Shown here: one piece after another, positions 18,543-26,509 of the stretch
Layout of the letters: the number at the start of each line of letters is the position of its first letter
Numbering within the stretch: position 1 is the stretch's first letter
NCBI RefSeq assembly: GCF_001507595.1
Contig: NZ_LQBQ01000034.1
Coordinates: 62,001-126,000 of the forward strand
Direction: 5' to 3'
Length of the DNA stretch: 64,000 nt
Source: Ruegeria marisrubri
GTDB taxonomy: Bacteria > Pseudomonadota > Alphaproteobacteria > Rhodobacterales > Rhodobacteraceae
Made by a program: the position numbers and the translations under genes
Notes under the pieces: generated by a model
Seen by the model: the letters and a program-made list of their open reading frames with translations, nothing else
The model's database searches: none
Told to the model about the DNA's origin: nothing

Positions 18543-19496
18543 TTACTCCCACTCCATTTCCTCGAAGACGCGCCCGGCATTCTTGGTCGCCAGTTCCTCG
18601 AACGTGTCGAGATGGGCCCATCTCGACTGGTCCACGTAATAGGCGCTTGCCAGATCGCCCCCCTCGTCGATATGCGCGCCGATTTTCTCGCGGAGATCCT
18701 TGAGATAGTCGAGCGTATAGCGCCGGACCTGCGCGAAATTGGTCGGATGGCCATGGCCGGGGATCACATAGGTCGGTGCGATGGGCTCCAGCTTGGTTTC
18801 CCAGGTCTCGATCCAGCAGCTGGTGCAGGTATGCTCGAAGATCGGCAGCATCCGCTCGTGAAAGGCGATGTCGCCGGTGATCATGATGTCCCATTGCGGG
18901 ATCCATACCTGCAGGTCTCCGGGATCATGCGCGGGACCCAGATGCAGCACCTTGATTTCGACACCGCCCAGCGTGACCGTGTATTCGTCCTCGAAGGTCA
19001 GGTTGGCATGTTCGACCCGCGTGCCCTCGGCCCGGTCCTTGTTGTAGCGTTCCATGCCCTGCAGGATGAAGTCGCCATTCTCGGTGGTTTCCGCAACCGC
19101 ATCGACATGGGCCAGGATGTCCACCCCCTGATCGCGCCAATACCCGTTGCCGAGCATCGCGTGCCCCTGCCCGTTTTCGTTAATGACCAGAACGACGGGC
19201 TGGTCGGTGACCTTCTTGATCTCGTCATGCAGCGCGGCGGCCAGACGACTGGAAGCGCCGGAATTGATGACCACGACACCTTCATCCGTCACGATGAAGG
19301 ACAGGTTGTTGTTGTGCCCCGCATTCTCATAGGTCGGCGGCGCGGTCGCTCCGATTGCCGAAAAGACATGCGGGATCACTTCGACCGGCTTTGAATACAG
19401 CTCTGACGCGGGATACTGGTCCGCGATATCCTCGCTGGCCAAGGCCTGCGTCGCGACAATTGCCACGGCGGCTGCGACTGTCATTCTACGGATCAT
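18543..19496 (-). CDS. Secreted MBL-fold protein with a degenerate HxHxDH motif
   Basis: 317 aa metallo-beta-lactamase-fold protein with a signal peptide (residues 1-20, cleavage after ALA). The fold is clear from FIVTDEGVVVINSG, HLGPAHDPGD (H190), MITGDI (D209) and VIPGHGHP (H248). The segment that should read N-T-H-x-H-x-D-H reads INENGQGHAM (105-114). The two His are Asn and Gln, the Asp is His and the last His is Ala, while neighbouring family residues are kept. Asp of the usual VIDTG is also Asn. Either it binds a single metal or it is a non-catalytic relative. ATG at 19496 has GGAG upstream. Divergent from the SDR/kynU genes. Confidence 0.85.
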   Translation of the reverse strand: MIRRMTVAAAVAIVATQALASEDIADQYPASELYSKPVEVIPHVFSAIGATAPPTYENAGHNNNLSFIVTDEGVVVINSGASSRLAAALHDEIKKVTDQPVVLVINENGQGHAMLGNGYWRDQGVDILAHVDAVAETTENGDFILQGMERYNKDRAEGTRVEHANLTFEDEYTVTLGGVEIKVLHLGPAHDPGDLQVWIPQWDIMITGDIAFHERMLPIFEHTCTSCWIETWETKLEPIAPTYVIPGHGHPTNFAQVRRYTLDYLKDLREKIGAHIDEGGDLASAYYVDQSRWAHLDTFEELATKNAGRVFEEMEWE

Positions 19497-19615
19497 TTTT
19501 GCTCCACCCTGAATTACATATTCGCATTTATGCATTATTTCTGACGTGACGGGACGGCGCGTCTTGTCACAGGGCGCAAGACCTATAGGGTTCGGGTCAA
19601 CAGGGAGGTGCAGCA

Positions 19616-20368
19616 ATGACATTGACAGGAAAACACGCGCTCGTCACCGGCGGCGGCACGGGAATCGGATTGGCAATCGCACGCGCATTGGCCGACGAAG
19701 GCGCGACCGTGACGATCACCGGCCGCCGCCAAGAGGTTCTGGACGAGGTCGCGACCGACCGCATCACCGGAATGGTCATGGATGTCCGCGACGAAGAGAA
19801 TGTCGTTTCCGGTATCGCCGCCGCGGTGCAGGCGCGCGGACCGATCCAGATCTGCGTGGCCAATGCCGGCATCGCCATCGGCAAGACGCTGCAAAAGACC
19901 GAGATGCCATTCTGGCGCGACATCATGGCGACCAATCTGGACGGCGCCTTTCTGACCATCCGCGAAAGCCTGCGGTCGATGCTGGAAACCGATTGGGGTC
20001 GGGTGATCTCGGTCGCCTCGATCGCTGGCCTGCGTGGCGCGCCGGGCGCCGGGGCCTACGCGGCCTCGAAGCACGGGCTGATCGGGCTGACCCGCAGCTA
20101 TTCCGAGGAATTCATGGGCAAACCCTACACCTTCAACGCCCTCTGCCCCGGCTATGTCGATACCCCCATCGTCGAGCGCAACATCACCTCGATCTCGCAG
20201 CGCGCAGGAATCAGCCAGGAGGATGCGCTCAAGGCGATGGTGAGCCAGAACCGCCACAAGCGTCTGATCGCGCCGGAAGAGGTCGCCGCCGCCGCGCTGT
20301 GGCTGGTGCGCCCCGGCTCGCAGAGCATCAACGGCCAATGCATCGAGATCGCGGGCGGACAGACCTGA
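19616..20368 (+). CDS. Short-chain dehydrogenase/reductase
   Basis: 250 aa NAD(P)-dependent oxidoreductase with the classical SDR layout: TGGGTGIG nucleotide motif (11-18), NAG (about 82-84), and the Ser135-Tyr148-Lys152 catalytic set with YAASK at 148-152. The end IEIAGGQT is usual for the family. A GGGAGG ribosome site at 19603-19608 fixes the start. It is followed by a strong hairpin and then kynU 97 bp downstream. Substrate unknown; 3-hydroxyacyl, 3-hydroxybutyrate and sugar substrates are all possible. Confidence 0.88.
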   Translation: MTLTGKHALVTGGGTGIGLAIARALADEGATVTITGRRQEVLDEVATDRITGMVMDVRDEENVVSGIAAAVQARGPIQICVANAGIAIGKTLQKTEMPFWRDIMATNLDGAFLTIRESLRSMLETDWGRVISVASIAGLRGAPGAGAYAASKHGLIGLTRSYSEEFMGKPYTFNALCPGYVDTPIVERNITSISQRAGISQEDALKAMVSQNRHKRLIAPEEVAAAALWLVRPGSQSINGQCIEIAGGQT

Positions 20369-20400
20369 GCGCCTATCCGCCGCTTCACTATCGCTGGACA

Positions 20401-20438
20401 AAGGCCCGGCACGCAGGTATGCCGGGCCTTAATTCTTC
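20401..20438 (+). terminator. Rho-independent terminator between the SDR gene and kynU
   Basis: AAGGCCCGGCA (20401-20411) and TGCCGGGCCTT (20420-20430) form a perfect 11-bp stem with an 8-base loop, followed by AATTCTT. It ends only about 30 bases before the kynU start. Confidence 0.82.
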
Positions 20439-20464
20439 AAGCCTAAAATAAATGCGGGGCCACG

Positions 20465-21658
20465 ATGACCGATTTTGCCGCCACCAAGGCGATGTTCGAT
20501 CTTCCTGAGGGTGTCCTCTATCTCGATGGAAATTCGCTGGGCCCACTGCCACATGCCGCCAAGGCGCGGGTGCAAAACATGATGGCCGATGAATGGGGCG
20601 AGATGCTGATCACCGGCTGGAACAAGGCCGGCTGGATGGGGATGCCTACGGAACTGGGCGACCGGATCGGCAAGCTGATCGGCGCCGAACCCGGAACCAC
20701 CGTGGTCGGCGACACCTTGTCGATCAAGGTCTATCAGGCGGTCGCCTCGGCGCTCGAACTCAACCCCGGTCGCAAGGTGGTCCTGTCGGACAACGGCAAT
20801 TTCCCCACCGACCTCTACATGGTGGACGGGCTGCTGCGCTCGCTGGGCGAGGATTACGAGCTGCGGGTCGTGGACCCCGAGGCGGTGGCCAACAACATCA
20901 CCGACGAGGTCGCCGTGCTGATGCTGACCGAGGTCGATTACCGCACCGGCCGCAAGCACGACATGAAGGCGCTGACCGAACTTGCGCACGCCAGGGGCGC
21001 ACTAACGGTCTGGGACCTGGCCCATTCGGCGGGCGCGATTCCGGTGGATCTGGCCGGATGCAACGCCGATTTCGCCGTCGGCTGCACCTACAAGTATCTC
21101 AACGGCGGCCCCGGCGCACCTGCTTTCATCTATGTGGCGCCTCGCTGGGCCGACAGCGCGCGTCCGGCCCTGTCGGGCTGGCTTGGGCACGAGGCCCCCT
21201 TTGCCTTCGATCTCGACTATCGCCCCGGCGCGGGCATCGAGCGCATGCGCGTCGGCACGCCGCCGGTGATCCAGATGACCGCGCTGGCCGCGGCGATGGA
21301 TGTGTGGGACATGGCCGACATGGGCGATGTGCGCGCCCGGTCCATCGCCCTGACCGAGCAGTTCATCCAGCAGGTCGAGGCCACCTGCCCCGATCTGGAA
21401 CTGGCCAGCCCCCGCGACCCCGCAATGCGCGGCAGTCAGGTCTCGTTCCGGTTTGCCGACGGGTACGCGGCGATGCAGGCCCTGATCGCGCGCGGCGTGA
21501 TCGGGGATTTCCGCGCGCCCGACATCATGCGCTTTGGGTTCACGCCGCTGTATATCGACGAAGGGGACGTGACGCGCTCCGTCGAGATTCTGGGCGACAT
21601 CATGCAGAACCGTTTGTGGGACAGGCCGGAATACAAGGTCCGGCAGCGGGTTACCTGA
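20465..21658 (+). CDS. kynU: Kynureninase
   Basis: 397 aa PLP enzyme that splits L-kynurenine into anthranilate and alanine in tryptophan catabolism. The PLP lysine is in GCTYKYLNGGPG (Lys210), and the N-terminal YLDGNSLGPLP motif is typical. Length matches bacterial KynU. No kynA or kynB is nearby, so the rest of the pathway must be elsewhere. The start is ATG with GGGG upstream. A terminator hairpin ends about 30 bp before it, so any promoter must be very compact or read-through from the SDR gene supplies it. Its stop overlaps the convergent TetR gene by 8 bp. Confidence 0.95.
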   Translation: MTDFAATKAMFDLPEGVLYLDGNSLGPLPHAAKARVQNMMADEWGEMLITGWNKAGWMGMPTELGDRIGKLIGAEPGTTVVGDTLSIKVYQAVASALELNPGRKVVLSDNGNFPTDLYMVDGLLRSLGEDYELRVVDPEAVANNITDEVAVLMLTEVDYRTGRKHDMKALTELAHARGALTVWDLAHSAGAIPVDLAGCNADFAVGCTYKYLNGGPGAPAFIYVAPRWADSARPALSGWLGHEAPFAFDLDYRPGAGIERMRVGTPPVIQMTALAAAMDVWDMADMGDVRARSIALTEQFIQQVEATCPDLELASPRDPAMRGSQVSFRFADGYAAMQALIARGVIGDFRAPDIMRFGFTPLYIDEGDVTRSVEILGDIMQNRLWDRPEYKVRQRVT

Positions 21659-22229
21659 CCTCGAGCCCTGAACCGATCAGCGCGGCCAGCTGCGCGATGC
21701 GCCGCTCGAACTCCTCGGCGTTCGAGGCGGTCATCTTGACGCCCTTCAGCGTGGCGGTGATGGTCCGCGCCGTCTCGGCCGGACCGTCGGGCAGGCGCAC
21801 GCGCCCTGCCGCCAGTTCGCGCGTCAGCCATTCGGCATAGAGGTCCGCCAGCGCCGCCTCGCCCTCGGCCACGATGTCGGCGGCGGTGGACTTGCTGGTA
21901 TCCAGCATCTCAAGCCCATGCGGCGAGGCCAGAATGGCTGCCATTCCGGCGATCTGGGCGTCAATCGCCCGCATCAGGATCTCGGGCACCGTACCGCCGC
22001 CCTGCAGCGCCTGCGCCACCGCCGCGACCTTCTCGGCGTAATGCGCCTGCGTCAAGCTGCGGACGATGGCATTCTTGTTCTTGTAGTGCAGGTACAGCGC
22101 CGGGCGGGACATGCCCGCACCGCGCGCTATGTCATCCATCGAGGTCTTGCGGAACCCATAGGTGGAAAAGGCCTGAAACGCTGAATCCAGGATCGCCTTC
22201 TGACGCGGATCGATATTTGCATCTTTCAT
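21651..22229 (-). CDS. TetR family transcriptional regulator
   Basis: 192 aa repressor-type protein with an N-terminal helix-turn-helix (DIARGAGMSRPALYLHYKNK, about residues 28-47) and a helical ligand-binding C-terminal domain. The ATG at 22229 is chosen because the HTH then sits at the usual distance from the start. The frame is open further upstream, but that would place coding sequence over the operator-like repeats. It is divergent from the 2Fe-2S/molybdopterin oxidoreductase genes and is the obvious candidate to control them through the palindrome at 22260-22271. Its 3' end overlaps kynU by 8 bp. Confidence 0.9.
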   Translation of the reverse strand: MKDANIDPRQKAILDSAFQAFSTYGFRKTSMDDIARGAGMSRPALYLHYKNKNAIVRSLTQAHYAEKVAAVAQALQGGGTVPEILMRAIDAQIAGMAAILASPHGLEMLDTSKSTAADIVAEGEAALADLYAEWLTRELAAGRVRLPDGPAETARTITATLKGVKMTASNAEEFERRIAQLAALIGSGLEVR

Positions 22230-22237
22230 GAAATGAC

Positions 22238-22298
22238 CCGTGACATTTTTTGTTGAATTTGTCAATTGACACCGTGACATTTTCAGATCATTTTGTCA
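22238..22298. promoter_or_regulatory. Divergent promoter/operator of the TetR and oxidoreductase genes
   Basis: TGTCAATTGACA (22260-22271) is a perfect 12-bp palindrome that supplies a TTGACA -35-like hexamer on each strand. It is flanked by two copies of CCGTGACATTTT (22238-22249 and 22272-22283), and a further TTGTCA lies at 22293-22298. Repeated TGACA/TGTCA half-sites over divergent -35 boxes fit autorepression by the neighbouring TetR protein. No good -10 box is obvious. Confidence 0.6.
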
Positions 22299-22330
22299 GC
22301 AGCGAAACGCAACAACAAACGAGATCCGCC

Positions 22331-22795
22331 ATGGCAACCTCAGTGACCATCAACGGCAAGACGCATCAGGTCGATCTTCCGGACGACGTGCCCCTGTTGT
22401 GGGTTCTTCGGGACGAGATCGGGCTGACCGGCACCAAGTTCGGCTGCGGGGTCGCCGCCTGCGGGGCCTGCACGGTTCACATCGACGGTGAAGCGGTTCG
22501 GTCGTGCCAGGTCCCTCTGTCCGACGTCTGGGGCGAGGTGACGACGATCGAGGGCATCGGCTCGCCCGAGGCGATGTCGACGGTCCAGCAGGCCTGGGTC
22601 GATCATCAGGTCGCGCAATGCGGCTATTGCCAGTCGGGCCAGATCATGCAGGCCGCCGCGCTGCTGGCCGAAAACCCGGCCCCCACGGATGCCGAGATCG
22701 ACGAGGCGATGCAGGGCAACCTGTGCCGCTGTGGCACCTACCCCCGCATCCGCGCCGCGATCCACGACGCCGCCGCCAAGATGAAGGAGGCCTGA
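22331..22795 (+). CDS. 2Fe-2S subunit of an isoquinoline 1-oxidoreductase-type molybdoenzyme
   Basis: 154 aa xanthine-dehydrogenase-family small subunit carrying two 2Fe-2S clusters that pass electrons from the molybdenum site. The plant-type cluster ligands are C39, C44, C47 and C59. The second, helical-domain cluster uses C97, C100, C132 and C134, in QCGYCQSG and [11 protein letters not shown]. The ATG at 22331 is chosen since the family N-terminus starts there; an earlier in-frame Met would place coding over the promoter repeats. It is followed after three bases by the large subunit, with a strong AAGGAGG ribosome site inside its 3' end. Confidence 0.93.
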   Translation: MATSVTINGKTHQVDLPDDVPLLWVLRDEIGLTGTKFGCGVAACGACTVHIDGEAVRSCQVPLSDVWGEVTTIEGIGSPEAMSTVQQAWVDHQVAQCGYCQSGQIMQAAALLAENPAPTDAEIDEAMQGNLCRCGTYPRIRAAIHDAAAKMKEA

Positions 22796-22798
22796 TCC

Positions 22799-25039
22799 AT
22801 GGCCAGCATCGGAAAAATCCTGCGCCGCACTTTCCTGATCGGGTCCGCCGCCATCGTCGGCGGCGTCGCCTTCGGCGTCTATTACGTCAACCGCCCCGCC
22901 AAGAACCCGCTGAAGCCGGGCGACGGCGAAGCGGCCCTGAATCCCTTCATCCTGATCGACCAGAACGGAGTGACCCTGTTTGCGCCGCGCGCCGAGATGG
23001 GCCAGGGCGTGAAAACCACCTGGGCCGCCCTGATCGCCGAGGAATTGGACGTGGATCTGGATCAGGTCACCGTTCTGCACGGGCCTGCTGCGGCGGCCTA
23101 TTACAACTCGGCCTTGATCGGCGAGAGCCTGCCCAACAAGGGCTATGACGTCTCGGACTTCCAGCACAATCTGGGCGAGGCACTGGGCGTGATCGGCAAG
23201 GTGCTCAGCCTGCAGGTCACCGGCGGATCGACCTCGATGAAGGACGGGTTCGAGCGGATGCGCGCGGCCGGCGCCTCGGCCCGCGAGACATTGAAACAGG
23301 CTGCGGCCGAGCGTCTGGGTGTCGACCGGGGCCAGTTGAAAACCGCTTCGGGCCACGTCATCGCGCCCGACGGCACCAAGATCGCCTATACCGAACTGGC
23401 CGCCGTTGTGGCGCGGATGGAGCCGATCGAGGCGCCCCTGCGCGACCCGTCCGAGTGGCGCTATCTGGGCCGGACCCTGCCGCGTCTGGACATGGTGGAA
23501 AAGGCCACCGGCACCGCCCAGTTCGGTGTTGACGTGCGCCTTCCGGGCATGAAATTTGCCAGCGTCCGGATGAACCCCAGGCTGGGCGGCCAGATGAACG
23601 GCTTTGACGACAGCGCCGCCCGCGCGATGCCGGGCGTCGAAAAGATCGTCGATCTGGGCAATGGCGTCGCGGTGATCGCCACCAACACCTGGCTCGCGAA
23701 CAAGGCGGTCGAAGCGATCGAGGTCGATTGGGGCGAGGCCCCCTATCCACCGGAAACCGACGCCATCTTTGCCGAGATCGCCAAGGCCTTCGACACGGAC
23801 CCGAACTCGACCATGCGCGATGACGGCGATGCCAGCACCGTCCCCGAAGGCGCAACCGTGATCGAGGCCGAATACACCGTCCCCTACCTGGCCCACGCCA
23901 CAATGGAACCGATGAACGCCACCGCGCTGTTCACCGGCGACGCCTTGGAACTGTGGTGCGGCAACCAGGCGCCCACGCTGATCCAGTTCCGCGTTGCCAA
24001 CACCGCGGGTCTGGACACCGAAGCCGTCCAAATCCACACCACCTATCTGGGCGGCGGGTTTGGTCGCCGCGGAGAGTTGGATTTCGGCGAAATCGCAACC
24101 AAGGTGGCCATGGCGGTGCCCGGCACTCCGGTCCAGACGATCTGGAGCCGCGAAGAGGATATGCGTCACGACTACTACCGTCCTGGTGCGATGGCGCGGA
24201 TGCGCGGTGCGGTTCAGGATGGCAAAGCAGTGCTGATCGACGGTGCGGTTGCCGCGCAATCCTGCACGCAGCAAGCCGTCGAGCGCTATACCGGAATGCC
24301 CGGCGCCGGTCCCGACAAGGTGCTGGTCGAAGGGTTCTTCAACCAGCCCTACGCGGTGCCCAACTATCGCATGAGCGGCCACATCGCCGATCTGAAGATC
24401 CCGGTGGGCTTCTGGCGCTCGGTCGGAAACAGCCACAACGGTTTCTTCCACGAGACCTTCATCGACGAGATGGCCCATGCCGCCGGCCGCGACCCGCTGG
24501 AGTTCCGGCTGGAGCTGGCGCGCGACGAACACGCGCCCTCGGCCGGGTGCCTTGAGGCGGTGCGCGACATGTCCGGCTGGACGGGCAAGACCCCCGATGG
24601 CGTGGGGCGCGGCGTGGCCCTGACCTACAGCTTCGGCACCCCCGTCGCGCAGGTGATCGAGGTCGTGGACGAAGACGGCACCATCCGCATCAGCAAGGCC
24701 TGGATCGCCTGCGACATGGGGCTGGCGCTGGACCCCGAAAACGTCAAGGCGCAGATGTTCGGCGGCATGATGTACGGTCTGTCGGCGGCCTGCTACGGCG
24801 AGATCACCTTTGCCGATGGCGAGGTCGAGCAGATGAACTTCCCCGATTACGACGCACTGCGCATGCACACCGCGCCGCAGGTCGAGGTGCAGGTGCTGGA
24901 AACCAACCGCTTCATGGGCGGCGCGGGCGAGCCCGGCACGCCGCCCTCGATGCCGGCGCTTGGCAACGCGCTGTTCGATCTGACCGGCAAACGCGCGCGC
25001 ACGCTGCCGCTGAACAAGAGCTTCAACCTGCTGGTCTGA
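22799..25039 (+). CDS. Molybdopterin-binding large subunit, isoquinoline 1-oxidoreductase (IorB) type
   Basis: 746 aa molybdenum hydroxylase subunit that oxidises aromatic N-heterocycles or aldehydes in characterised relatives. The N-terminus has RRTFLIG (9-15) followed by a hydrophobic stretch, resembling a Tat signal or anchor, so the enzyme probably faces the periplasm. Cofactor motifs seen: EMGQGVKT near 70, GGGFGRRGE near 418, and GGAGEPGTPPSMPA near the C-terminus with the conserved Glu. No FAD subunit is present, as usual for this family. Electrons probably leave through a cytochrome not encoded here. Terminator at 25045-25073. Substrate unknown. Confidence 0.9.
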   Translation: MASIGKILRRTFLIGSAAIVGGVAFGVYYVNRPAKNPLKPGDGEAALNPFILIDQNGVTLFAPRAEMGQGVKTTWAALIAEELDVDLDQVTVLHGPAAAAYYNSALIGESLPNKGYDVSDFQHNLGEALGVIGKVLSLQVTGGSTSMKDGFERMRAAGASARETLKQAAAERLGVDRGQLKTASGHVIAPDGTKIAYTELAAVVARMEPIEAPLRDPSEWRYLGRTLPRLDMVEKATGTAQFGVDVRLPGMKFASVRMNPRLGGQMNGFDDSAARAMPGVEKIVDLGNGVAVIATNTWLANKAVEAIEVDWGEAPYPPETDAIFAEIAKAFDTDPNSTMRDDGDASTVPEGATVIEAEYTVPYLAHATMEPMNATALFTGDALELWCGNQAPTLIQFRVANTAGLDTEAVQIHTTYLGGGFGRRGELDFGEIATKVAMAVPGTPVQTIWSREEDMRHDYYRPGAMARMRGAVQDGKAVLIDGAVAAQSCTQQAVERYTGMPGAGPDKVLVEGFFNQPYAVPNYRMSGHIADLKIPVGFWRSVGNSHNGFFHETFIDEMAHAAGRDPLEFRLELARDEHAPSAGCLEAVRDMSGWTGKTPDGVGRGVALTYSFGTPVAQVIEVVDEDGTIRISKAWIACDMGLALDPENVKAQMFGGMMYGLSAACYGEITFADGEVEQMNFPDYDALRMHTAPQVEVQVLETNRFMGGAGEPGTPPSMPALGNALFDLTGKRARTLPLNKSFNLLV

Positions 25040-25044
25040 CAAGA

Positions 25045-25073
25045 AAAGGCCCGCCCCCTTCGGGCGGGCCTTT
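25045..25073. terminator. Bidirectional rho-independent terminator
   Basis: AAAGGCCCGCCC (25045-25056) pairs with GGGCGGGCCTTT (25062-25073), a 12-bp stem with a 5-base loop and A/T flanks. It lies between the convergent oxidoreductase and glutamine amidotransferase genes. Confidence 0.85.
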
Positions 25074-25090
25074 GCCCCAAGCCTGACACT

Positions 25091-25870
25091 TCAGGCCGTT
25101 TTCTGAAGAAACCTGGCTTGCCGGCCTTCGGCCCAATCCCGCACCGCTTCCCCAAAGGCTGTGAACAGCGGGCGCGAGACCGGATCATTGGCGGCGTCCC
25201 ACTCCGGGTGCCACTGAACCGACAGGGTGAACCCGGGCGCATCCTTGACATAGATGGCTTCGGGCGTGCCGTCGGGCGCATGGCCGTCAACGACGATCCC
25301 CTGACCGGGTGTCTTGATGCCCTGCCCGTGCAGCGTGTTGGTCATGACCTCGCGCGATCCGAACAGGCGGTGAAACACCCCGTCTTCGCTCAGCGTCACC
25401 ACATGGCGCAACGCGAATTTCTCTTCCAGCGAGCCATCCGGCGGCATCCGGTGATTCATCCGTCCCGGCAACTCCCGTATCTCGGGATAGAGCGTGCCGC
25501 CCAGCGCCACGTTCACCTCCTGAAAGCCGCGGCAGATCCCCAGAAAGGGCTGGCCGCGTTCGACGCAGGCGCGGACCAGCGGCAAGGTGATCGCATCGCG
25601 GGCACGGTCGAAGTCGCCATGCGCCTCGGTCTCGGCCTCCCCATATTCCTCGGGGTGCACGTTCGGGCGTCCGCCCGTCAGCAGGAAACCGTCGCAGACC
25701 TCCAGCAATTCCTTGACCGAAACGAAACGCGGATCGGCCGGCACCAGCAGGGGCAGACAGCCCGACACGTTCGCAACCGCGTCCGAGTTCATGGTGCCCC
25801 CGGCGTGGGTCGGGTATTCATCGTTGATAAGGTACGAATTGCCGATAATACCGACCACCGGACGAGACAT
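25091..25870 (-). CDS. Gamma-glutamyl-gamma-aminobutyrate hydrolase family (class I glutamine amidotransferase-like)
   Basis: 259 aa peptidase C26/PuuD-like hydrolase. The nucleophile is in FLGICRGFQE (Cys113) and the His-Glu pair in QWHPEWD (His221, Glu223), so the triad is complete. Characterised members cut gamma-glutamyl amides such as gamma-glutamyl-GABA in putrescine use; no other Puu gene is near. Two adjacent ATGs are possible; the second (25870) is better spaced from AAGGAAG. Last gene of the minus-strand run glcB, glcG-like, this gene, separated by 148 bp from the glcG-like gene. Confidence 0.82.
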   Translation of the reverse strand: MSRPVVGIIGNSYLINDEYPTHAGGTMNSDAVANVSGCLPLLVPADPRFVSVKELLEVCDGFLLTGGRPNVHPEEYGEAETEAHGDFDRARDAITLPLVRACVERGQPFLGICRGFQEVNVALGGTLYPEIRELPGRMNHRMPPDGSLEEKFALRHVVTLSEDGVFHRLFGSREVMTNTLHGQGIKTPGQGIVVDGHAPDGTPEAIYVKDAPGFTLSVQWHPEWDAANDPVSRPLFTAFGEAVRDWAEGRQARFLQKTA

Positions 25871-26018
25871 CATGCTTCCTTTGCTGTTTGCGTGGATTTC
25901 CGACGACGTTACTCCCACCGCCGGGACCCTGCAACAATGCACACTCTGCGTAGCAGCGCAGGCGCGTGTTCAATGCCACACAGAAATCGTTGTTCATCCC
26001 GCTGGTCTTGGCGCAGTG

Positions 26019-26444
26019 TCAAATCTCGCCAGCCAACCCCGCAGCCTCGATCCCGGCCATGGCCGCCGCCGCGTCATTGTCAGAGGTGTCCCCGGTGACC
26101 CCGACAGCACCGATCACCGCGCCTTTCCTGTCGCGCAGCAGCACGCCCCCCGGAACCGGCACGACCTGACCGCCATAAACCCCGTTCACGGCGGCCATGA
26201 AATAGGCCTGTCCCTCGGCCCGCTGCATCTGCGCCGTCCCCGCCATGCCCAGCATGACCGAACCATAGGCCTTGCCATGCGCGATCGCGAAACGGCCGGG
26301 CGCGGCGCCATCTTCGCGCTCGAAGGCGATGACATGGCCGCCGGCGTCCAGAACCACCACCGAGAGCGGCTTCAGCTCCATCTCGCGCCCTTTTTCCAGC
26401 GTCTTGCGAATGATCGTCCGTGCCTTGCGCAGCGAAATGCCCAT
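26019..26444 (-). CDS. GlcG/HbpS-like heme-binding family protein
   Basis: 141 aa small protein with the family layout: N-terminal helices (SLRKARTIIRKTLEKG), then VVVLDAGGHVIAFERED and a Gly-rich second half (GQVVPVPGGVLLRD, IGAVGVTGD). Members include glycolate-locus GlcG and the heme-binding HbpS; the biochemical role is unclear for most. It lies directly downstream of malate synthase glcB, as GlcG does in glycolate operons, which supports the name. A terminator hairpin between the two genes suggests only partial co-transcription. AAAGGGGG precedes the ATG. Confidence 0.82.
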   Translation of the reverse strand: MGISLRKARTIIRKTLEKGREMELKPLSVVVLDAGGHVIAFEREDGAAPGRFAIAHGKAYGSVMLGMAGTAQMQRAEGQAYFMAAVNGVYGGQVVPVPGGVLLRDRKGAVIGAVGVTGDTSDNDAAAAMAGIEAAGLAGEI

Positions 26445-26475
26445 GCCTGCCCCCTTTCAGCGGGTTTCAAGATTC

Positions 26476-26504
26476 AAAAAAGGCGCGGGGAACACCCCCG
26501 CGCC
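26476..26504 (-). terminator. Rho-independent terminator of glcB
   Basis: GGCGCGGGG (26482-26490) and CCCCGCGCC (26496-26504) form a 9-bp stem with a 5-base loop. The A-run at 26476-26481 reads as TTTTTT after the stem on the minus strand. Confidence 0.88.
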
Positions 26505-26509
26505 CTGTC

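Noticed and set aside
22340..25042. 900-codon open frame antisense to the molybdoenzyme genes
   Set aside because: Same codon-bias shadow effect; it spans two real genes with intact cofactor motifs on the other strand.
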